A stretch of DNA of 26,548 nt from Priapulus caudatus (lineage: Eukaryota; Priapulida; Priapulimorpha; Priapulimorphida; Priapulidae), in the NCBI RefSeq assembly GCF_000485595.1, contig NW_014577934.1, forward strand, positions 59,331 through 85,878, written 5' to 3'. The position numbers were made by a program, and so were the translations under genes. Below the pieces are notes generated by a model that saw only the letters and a program-made list of their open reading frames with translations, was not told the origin of the DNA and made no database searches. Positions within the stretch are counted from its first letter, which is position 1. Each line of letters begins with the position of its first letter. Of the stretch, positions 19,523-26,548 are shown piece after piece.

Positions 19523-19868
19523 CAGGGCTGCCAACTCTCACGCATTGACCGTGAGACTCACGCATTTTGATCAAATCTCACGCTCTCACGCTGATCTTAC
19601 AATATCTCACGCACAGCAAAAAAAATGCTGAGATATCTCACGCATGAATATCTCTTCATGAATAAAATGCTGAAATATCTCACGCACAGCAAAAAAAATC
19701 TTACAATATCTGAAAACTGTCACTTTAGTATGCACCAAATTGCACAAATTGAAGTTATAAAATGCAAAAGCTCCCTACCGTGAGAGGGGGAAACCCCCTT
19801 CCCCCCCCCTCGATCGCTTCGCTCCCCTGCATCTCACTCTCACCTATCACCTAATGTTGGCAGCCCTG
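19523..19868. mobile_element. hAT-like MITE, 346 bp, CAGGGCTGCCAAC ends
   Basis: A perfect 13-bp terminal inverted repeat, CAGGGCTGCCAAC, bounds the element. CTATAA flanks it on both sides (19517-19522 and 19869-19874), a 6-bp target duplication. The interior is dominated by the repeated phrase CTCACGCA (CTCACGCATTGACCGTGAG and related), including two copies of a CTCACGCACAGCAAAAAAAA block. It encodes nothing. CAGGG ends fit hAT; sequences with this phrase are, from memory, widespread in marine animal genomes. Confidence 0.88.
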
Positions 19869-19874
19869 CTATAA

Positions 19875-21073
19875 GGAAACAACGTGATATACAGTAGGAA
19901 TGTGATCTTATTTAAAAACAATGAAACATATACACCAATGTCTACTACAGACAGGAAATAAAATGTTTACACTCAAACAATTGTAGTACTAGGTTGATGA
20001 AAAAACATTTTAAATTGTAACGATAACCTTCCATGCAAGCGATTTCTACCCACACGTTATTTCTAAGAATACGACTAGTTTCACAAAATTTCAATTGCAC
20101 ATTGCACAATTGTACTAATCCACCGACTAGTTATTTCACATAAACCATATCTTTACTATTGAAGTTAAAATCTTCATGATAGAGAGCAAGCCATAGATTC
20201 CAGTAGATTCCATAGGGTTATTAGACCGCAATTTGCTGGTTACATGCACACGTATACAATTCCTTTCACTCAGAGGTGCAAGAATGCTCAAAGAACTACT
20301 AGATTGAGAAGCCACCATCAACACCTAAGACGTCCACCAGTGCAAATGTTAAAGAATCTATAAACCTGATTACACAATACGTATATAATAATATTAAACA
20401 TTCCTATAGCGTGGGAAAATATGGCAAAACTTTGCTGGGAACAAATAGCAGGTCGTGCCAGCGTAGAGGTTTGATTGCCAATGATATCACGCACCTAGTT
20501 GCCATTTATTTCCTGCATCATTTCTCATCTAAACCTCGCCACTTCACACTGTAAACTCATGCAACCCTCAACATAGCATATACATCCCACGCTGACTCAC
20601 CGATTTATTAAAAGACTAATTTAACTAGTTCCTCTACCTTCCATTTTTTATCTAAATGCGCATAACGGTATAAACTTGAGTCTATGATGCCACCTGATCA
20701 CAAATGCTCCACTAAACCGTATCGATCTCAGCCATATTTCGGAAGCAGATTTGAGTGATTCAAAATGTGAACCCTGCCTCGAAATTCAAGTGAAAATGGC
20801 TTTGTGCCACGACCAATATAGATAAAGGCTGAGTGTATTCATAAACTACAGAACAATATCTACAACGATAACAAATATTAAGTGTCAGTCTACGGCATAA
20901 ATGCATCCGTTGTGATACATTGTCATCAACAATAGAGAACTCGTACGTTCGTATTAGCAGGGGTTGCTCAGCAATCCACTACCCCCCCCGATCGAACTCA
21001 CGCCCCGCCTCACCGTAAAAAAACCACGCGTTTTCTGAGAGAATCTTGCGCCACCATCAAGATATCAGATAAT
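19875..21073. other. Intergenic, no gene seen
   Basis: AT-rich sequence without exon-like similarity on either strand. The pyrimidine-rich stretch near 20980-21010 is unremarkable. Confidence 0.45.
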
Positions 21074-21114
21074 CAGGGGTTAATAAAGACAAATACTGTC
21101 ATTATTAACCCCTG
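21074..21114. mobile_element. 41-bp CAGGGGT micro-element
   Basis: CAGGGGTTAATAA, a 15-base loop (AGACAAATACTGTCA), then the exact reverse complement of the first 13 bases. The left half shares GTTAATAAAGACAAAT with the right end of the element at 12997-13053, so the similarity is not just the palindrome. AT on each side extends the symmetry. Confidence 0.7.
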
Positions 21115-21121
21115 ATGTAAT

Positions 21122-21159
21122 CAGGAGTGACCTAATATAGACTATATTATGACACTCCG
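21122..21159. repeat. 38-bp CAGGAGTG near-palindrome
   Basis: CAGGAGTG...CACTCCGG with an inner AATATAG/CTATATT palindrome, only 7 bases after the 41-bp element. It could be a decayed relative (last bases CCGG instead of CCTG). Confidence 0.5.
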
Positions 21160-21771
21160 GTATAATTACTCACATGTGCGTCGCACGTGCGTAGTTGCGT
21201 TTACTCAGCACCTGGGGGTTTGTTAGTGTAAAAAAACATGCATGCCCTATACCTGGAATATACCAATAAATCGTGTCCTAGCCATTTTTATCTGACGCTA
21301 TTCTAGGCAATGCTATTGGCCAGGCTATATCTGAGGTTATTGTAGATATATCCTAGAATAGTTTCCGAATATAAAAACTTTTAGGGGATAATTTATTGTT
21401 TTATACTTGACAGAAAGCGGCTCATACACGTGGGTGATACCACGAACACATACTATGAGTATGTTTATAGAGATGACCACTCCATCTAGGCTACCCATGC
21501 AGGGGGTAATCTAGCTGCTTAATATGGTCACCCGTCGCGAGCATAGCGACGGAAAAGAACAAGAGCCGCAGAGCGTCTGGGCTCATCTGAGGTCTGTTGC
21601 TACGGTTATAAACGTAACATTTAAGTCGTGCGTAGTGACACCTTTGTTAGGCGCAGATACGCAGTTGCGTACACATCATTTCAGCAACCTTCTGCATTAT
21701 GCATACCTCCCAAATCCCATTGGTTGATACAAATCGCGTGCCTGAAACTCCTATTTTATGGGGCATTGTGA

Positions 21772-21783
21772 CCCTAACCCTAA
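21772..21783. repeat. Short telomere-like run
   Basis: CCCTAACCCTAA, about two units of the complement of TTAGGG. Too short to mean much by itself. Confidence 0.4.
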
Positions 21784-21924
21784 CGCTATTTAAAAAAAAA
21801 ATTTATTGTAAAAATTATTTGTTATGAAATTTTTGTAAATAAATTATGTAAATATTTGTGTTAATTGGAAAGAAATAGTTAAATGGATAAAGATAGAAAA
21901 ATACAGAAAACAGGTAAATAATAA

Positions 21925-22000
21925 AAAATCTGATGGGATTCGATCCAAGGACCTTTGAGCCGTAATCCTGTGCTGTAGCTGTTGGGATATCGAGGCTTAT
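21925..22000 (-). repeat. tRNA-derived SINE relic with Pol III terminator
   Basis: On the minus strand a tRNA-like stretch contains GGATCGAATCCC, a good B box, preceded by a weak A-box-like TATCCCAACAGC. It is followed closely by TTTTTT, a Pol III stop. Acceptor-stem pairing is not convincing, so it is a tRNA-derived repeat and not a tRNA gene. Confidence 0.45.
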
Positions 22001-22039
22001 TGGCTTGTCAGATTATGAATGTCCCATGAATATGAGAAC

Positions 22040-22660
22040 ACTGTGACATCATTGAGGCAGTTCAGGAATCCATGTTTAACCCTCCTCTTGAGGGTCAAAA
22101 GGTTATCAGACACTTACTCTTCGCACGTCAGTGGAAAACACATTTCATGGTCCTTTCAATAAAGTGATAAAAATTGTAGGTCAGCGCTGAAACAAAAAAG
22201 TTTTTCACTCTGTCCATTAGCCCATGTCCTCAGAAAATGTCTGATATCTGACATTTCCCCCACTGCCCTTTGACCTGTGACCTCCCATTTCGCACTGGTG
22301 ATGGGTTTCCTGCCCATCACACTGTACACCGAATATTAAGAGCATAGGTCGAGCCGTTCAGATTTGTGCCGCAATTCCGTATTTCCTCATACCTTAAGTT
22401 AAGGGGGAAATATTCCCCCAGTTTACACATCTTGACCTTTGACCCTTGACCCCCAAATTTGTCATCCTGAGTCATTTTTACAATCCCCCCCCCCCGACGT
22501 CCCTCATATCGTGACCGTACATCAGGCGGTTAATATTTGTGCCCAACTGTTGACGGACGGACGGACGGGCAATTATGCGATTCTACAAGCTGCATCTGAC
22601 TACGTCAGATGAGCTAAAAATTGGGGACGATTGGCGAGCGCAGGGAGCCAAAAATATTTT
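22040..22660. repeat. Probable dispersed repeat with TGACC-rich body and (GACG)n
   Basis: The block contains phrases such as TGACCTTTGACCCTTGACCCC, a C-run, and (GACG)n at 22552-22568, followed by TCAGATGAGCTAAAAA. Composition and phrasing look like an interspersed repeat tail. No second copy exists in the window, so repetition is inferred. No protein is encoded. Confidence 0.4.
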
Positions 22661-23199
22661 TTAAGTATAGGTAGATGTATAATAGCATTAAAATTTCATT
22701 CAGATAATAGATTATAGATCTTATATGAGCATTTTATTATAAAACAGTGCCTACATAACGATAGAAACATGGCGATTTAATTCAGAACTCTGCTAATTTG
22801 GGTGTTTTGCTAGAGGTCGTAATTTGGGCAGCCGGTATTCGGTATGAAAAATGGCTTGGATTAGGCCCTGCCACGAGATTACACTCCCGTCAGTTTGTCA
22901 CCTGGCACTCGCATTCACTTGTCACTATAGGCTGCTTGTTCAAATGAAACGAATTAAAATAAAATAACATAAATAACTAATATAATATTATAAGTAAATA
23001 TACTTGAGCGATTGAGCGTGAATAGTTGCAAGTTGTCAATGCAAGTGGACCTTGGAAAACAGCTGATATGAGATGGATGAATCAACAGCTCTCAATGCTT
23101 TCTCAGACTTCTCAGTATATCTATATTGTATAGCCCGTACGCTATTGTATCAAGAGTGCATGAATAGATATCTCTATTGACGTACTACTGAGTGTATTA
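22661..23199. other. Intergenic, no gene seen
   Basis: AT-rich sequence with no element ends or exon-like open frames that I can support. Confidence 0.45.
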
Positions 23200-23318
23200 C
23201 AGGGCACGAAATTAGCACCGGCATATGCTGGCAAATTATTTGGAGGGCCAGTAACATTTAAAAATTGCTGTTACCAGCCCAATGGGCCGGTGCAAAAAAA
23301 TCTTAATTTCGTGCCCTG
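23200..23318. mobile_element. hAT-like MITE, short copy, 119 bp
   Basis: Ends are CAGGGCACGAAATTA and its near-exact reverse complement TAATTTCGTGCCCTG. GTATTA (23194-23199) and GTATCA (23319-23324) flank it, a 6-bp target duplication with one mismatch. It shares its outer and subterminal sequence with 2198-2628, including GGCAAATTATTTGGAGGGCC. Confidence 0.85.
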
Positions 23319-23324
23319 GTATCA

Positions 23325-24685
23325 GGTATACAGCAGACACAGACCGAGCAGCCTGCAATAAATGGCACTGATCATCGTATGACACTAAGCAGGCAGGGTA
23401 ACGAAACTTCTACCTGCATAAATGCGTTAATATATTATATAAGAAGTAACAAATCACCTACCATACAGTGAGAGACCTGTACCTTGAATAAAAATATCAC
23501 TACTGTACATATATTCATATGTATAAGGTATATAGTATATGTGTGTAGTAGTAATATATTTTTCATTGAATGTAAGGTTCATTTTCATATGCTAGTTTAC
23601 AAATTACACGAGGATTGATATAATAAATATTATAGTATTTGTGCGTGAACAAGAGAGAATATATATATCATACCAAAAAATGATGGTAACATGCAATTTT
23701 AAGAAGCATATGATGACCAACAAATTTAATTTTGCAACCCTCCATGACTTTTCTTTCACATTTTTTAAGACATTTCTTCTCTTCAGCTGCTCACAGAGTG
23801 TAATTAAATAATCAGCATGCAGATAGACTATCCAACACACATACCATACAGAAGTATAATATTAATGATCATACTAACAATGGGTAAAGATTTACCTATA
23901 TATTTAAATTCATGTGTATATTTTTGAAACACGTTGAGCTCAGCAATAGACTAGACACGCCAAATATCACGTACAATTCTGACTTAGTTCACTTGCTCCT
24001 AGCTACCACCTATGGAATTTAGCAAAGGAATAAATTAAACAAATCATTATGCACCAATAAAATGTTTGCACTCCGAGTAAATTACAAGACTTCATTGACC
24101 TATCAAACATCGTGATTGACAGGCATGTTTTGCTAAAAATAACCACGAAAAGGGGTAGGCTAACCTCTGCCTCTTAAAACAAGCCCCAAACCAATTTTAC
24201 ATCATATACACAATTATAATTTACAAATTACACATGGGCAAATTTACGTAACCCGAGTTACCATAAGACAGGGTATTACTTTATAGACTCGCCCACTACT
24301 TCAGCTCCATGACTGTTGTCAGTGGTGATTACTCAGTAGTAAAACTTCTATACTAATACTATTGCAATAGTATACTTTGGTATCAAAGAAGACATGAACT
24401 TCACATAGTAATACTTACTATACTAAGTGTCTGTTCATAACACCGATTAAAATAATAGCTAACTAACATTATATTAAATGGATTCAAATAACAGGGCATA
24501 ATTTTGATTCCGAAACAACTGCTGTTGACAATGGTGCGATGCAACTCTGGCATTATGTCTGTGGTCAAGGTAAAACCAACTAATAAGTAAGGGCATAAAC
24601 TAACCACGACCACGTACACCAGATGGCACCACAGTGCACATTATCAATGAAGAAACTGCATTCTTTCAACCTTGTGTCTAACTCA
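23325..24685 (-). other. TMEM164 downstream region, possible 3' UTR
   Basis: This lies 3' of the TMEM164 stop codon on the minus strand. I see no supported coding exon; open frames of 70-80 codons on the minus strand have no family pattern. It may be 3' UTR, but no polyadenylation site was assigned. Confidence 0.35.
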
Positions 24686-25611
24686 TTACTCAGTGTGCAT
24701 GTGATTACTTGGCAGCTCACCACCAGTATTCCTGCCATCAATTGTCAGGCACTCTCCATTTTGGCTGATATCTGACGACTCTCTGGGTTCAGATGTAGGT
24801 GCCACGGGGAACAACAGTGAGTTACATATGAGCGCAACCAGACTCAAAGCCTTGCCTGAAAAACACGGTTCGAGGCGATAAGACCAAGGACTTGTGTATC
24901 TAGTTGAAGCTAACTAAAGTCATTTAAAAGCTATATTATATTTTATATTATGATGACCATGTTGGTGAAAGCAAGAAGTTAAGCTTGCAAGCTTCCAAGC
25001 TCGTCAGCATACCAATACAAAAACTTCAAATTGAAAACATGGAACATGCTAGACTTGCTAGTGCATGAGATGCTTACCGTGTAGCGGTACCAGGGTTCCC
25101 TGGTGTAGGATTGCCCAGAAACGATATTGTGGCCCATAGAATGGATCTGTGATCGCTGGACACAGTGTGTTGCTCAGATTAACATATGTCAACTGTGAAA
25201 AAAATGACAGGAATTACTGCCAAGAAATTTTCCTGAAATTTTGTGTGTGATTCGGACTACGCTATGTATAAATGCACTAGTTATCGCATAGACTGTTGAA
25301 CCAAATCTGAAGTAGGGGACAACTGAGAATAACATAGGTCGATGATTCTGATTACACGTTATATAGATACATACAATCACTCCAACGTATTATCAAGACG
25401 TGTCAAAATTCGCTTCGGAAAACAACAGCATATAGTTGCCTGTAGTAATGTGATAAGCTGAGTAACAGTTCTAGCCTTGAAGTATCATCCATCCACAAAA
25501 ACCTACTTACCAATCCAAATCCTTGCAGTACCAAAAAGTGGTATATATACAGGGCACCGATAGTTAGGATGGCCCAATTGAAATCAAAGAATGGCTCCAG
25601 TGTGTAGACAC
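24686..25611 (-). CDS. TMEM164: TMEM164, C-terminal three coding exons (5' part absent)
   Basis: TMEM164 is a multi-pass membrane protein reported to act as an acyltransferase making arachidonoyl ether-phosphatidylethanolamine, with effects on ferroptosis. Minus-strand exons: 25611-25511, 25192-25078, 24855-24686, with GT-AG introns; the visible part codes about 127 residues. Exon one reads VYTLEPFFDFNWAIL then ALYIYHFLVLQGFGL, a membrane span. Exon two reads VNLSNTLCPAITDPFYGPQY then RFWAILHQGTL, the most conserved family segment. Exon three begins (H)GKALSLVALICNSLLFP, the last span, then a 38-residue hydrophilic tail unlike the short KKID-type end of the human protein. The first visible exon begins two bases into a Gly codon, so upstream exons must exist. 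I found none up to the window edge. Residues reported as catalytic would fall in that missing part. It converges on CATSPERD. Confidence 0.9.
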
Positions 25612-25969
25612 CTGTAATAAAACGAATCAAATTATACATTAACTTGTCTTTGCACAAAATAATCAAAGCTGTACAAAAACGTGTACAGCGTAGTCAATTC
25701 AAGAAAGTGAAAAATGCCTACCAAGATATTAAGAACACATAATGCGAACATAGTGAACACTGATTTTGTCAATGCTACAACTAATATAAAAATACGTTAA
25801 GGATACTCTCCACGTTGTGCATGAAATTTCATAGATTTTTCGTTTTCAACTTTATTCGATGGCTAACACTATTTGCCACATGTGAACATGCTCATTTCTC
25901 CATATAACGGTACATGTGAACTGTCAGAGCGGTTTTGCTTGCCCGCGTACATGTGTAGTAAGCAATGGC
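25612..25969. other. TMEM164 intron or upstream DNA, nothing seen
   Basis: I scanned the minus strand for the preceding TMEM164 exon (the segment ending in a Gly codon split after its first base) and found none. Confidence 0.5.
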
Positions 25970-25988
25970 TGACGTCATTATGACGTCA
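25970..25988. promoter_or_regulatory. Tandem CRE sites
   Basis: Two perfect TGACGTCA palindromes, three bases apart. A third is at 26196-26203, just before an ATG at 26206. Full CREs bind CREB/CREM/ATF factors; three within 235 bp are unlikely by chance and suggest a promoter, perhaps an alternative or bidirectional one. Confidence 0.55.
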
Positions 25989-26205
25989 GAGACATGATAC
26001 AACCACGATATTAACTAAGCCGGTATCCCCGCGTCAACCCTGCTACAGCTGTCATTACATGTATTCATGTACATTCATGTACATCTGCTAGTGATCCAAC
26101 AAGAATCCCACGCCCAAAATAGTTCTAACACCTCGCAACACACTAGCTTACTATAGTGTGGTACATCGCGCGCGTTGGTTGACATATTAGCTTTGTGACG
26201 TCAGG

Positions 26206-26319
26206 ATGAGCGGAGTTCGAGCATTCTGCGATGGTAACCTCGTAATTTCTTACAATTTCTCAAGGTGCATGGAACATTTTACCAATTTAGTGGTGTCAGT
26301 TAGTCATGGATATGTCGCA
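26206..26319 (+). CDS. Possible first coding exon of an unidentified + strand gene
   Basis: An ATG 2 bases after a CRE opens a 38-codon frame (MSGVRAFCDGNLVISYNF...) ending at a strong donor, GCA|GTAAGT, with phase 0. I recognise no family. The only support is the motif cluster, the start and the donor. Confidence 0.2.
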
Positions 26320-26548
26320 GTAAGTACTAACAATAGATATATCACATACGTTCACCCATTTTACACACAGGCGGTCACTCATTGTGAAAAATAGAAAAAC
26401 GCTGATTTCTCCGTTTCGATTTCTGACATAGTAGCCGATGTATAAATGGATATTTCTCTGTGATTACAACTCGGATTAATTTAATTTTACACTCGTTTTA
26501 AAGGACCAGGGTCGTCATTTGCGGTTAACTAAATTGTGTAAGTTATGA

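Noticed and set aside
21524-21727. 67-codon + strand frame
   Set aside because: No family pattern, no flanking splice sites, isolated in intergenic sequence.
23604-23840. 78-codon minus-strand frame
   Set aside because: Low-complexity hydrophobic and basic composition with no splice or family support; expected by chance in AT-rich DNA.
25729-25769. Possible preceding TMEM164 exon on the minus strand (FTMFALCVLNIL flanked by AG and GT)
   Set aside because: It does not resemble the expected TMEM164 segment and ends in the wrong phase to join the exon at 25611.
1-26548. CRISPR array, prokaryotic operon or integrated viral genome
   Set aside because: No spaced direct repeats, no clustered intronless genes and no viral protein patterns were seen.

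Overview
This is nuclear DNA from an animal, most likely an aquatic invertebrate; it cannot be placed more precisely from the sequence alone. The evidence is AT-rich, intron-dense DNA with GT-AG introns, TTAGGG-type telomeric motifs inside elements, no bacterial operon logic, and three recognisable animal genes.

Left third (about 250-11,250, + strand): a complete gene for outer dense fibre protein 2 / cenexin (ODF2), a coiled-coil protein of sperm-tail outer dense fibres and of centriolar distal and subdistal appendages. I assembled 18 coding exons by eye. All junctions keep frame and give 897 aa. Both ends carry ODF2 hallmarks: an HVHV-x(8)-HVHV repeat at the N-terminus and LENYVSFLKVSYASMF at the C-terminus. 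A promoter-like region and a probable non-coding first exon lie upstream. The introns hold a hAT-like MITE, a dispersed repeat, a young 792-bp fold-back element and an element carrying a MADF-like reading frame.

Middle (about 11,250-14,200): an intergenic stretch crowded with repeats: a second, inverted copy of the dispersed repeat, two tRNA-like relics, a 57-bp CAGGAGT palindrome, a long inverted repeat, a 211-bp MITE with TTAGGG repeats between its arms, and an AT-rich palindrome.

14,201-19,026 (+): a complete CatSper auxiliary subunit delta gene (CATSPERD), 3 coding exons and 767 aa, with signal peptide, propeller-like ectodomain, one C-terminal membrane span and a short tail. Its 2.2-kb first intron is mostly mobile DNA, including a PIF/Harbinger element with TAA target duplication and a frameshifted, truncated transposase.

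19,030-24,685: no convincing gene. It holds a 346-bp hAT-like MITE with 6-bp target duplication, CAGGRGT palindromes, a tRNA-derived relic, a (GACG)n-containing repeat and a second copy of the CAGGGC MITE.

Right end (24,686-25,611, - strand): the last three coding exons of TMEM164, a multi-pass membrane protein reported to be an ether-phospholipid acyltransferase. It converges on CATSPERD. Its 5' exons are not visible. Beyond it, tandem CRE motifs and one possible first exon suggest another promoter.

ODF2 and CATSPERD both serve the sperm flagellum and lie in the same orientation about 3.2 kb apart. That may be coincidence or co-expression. No unknown biochemical system was found. The most novel material is the mobile DNA: very small palindromic elements, MITEs with telomere-like interiors, and insertions repeatedly lying a few bases from splice sites.
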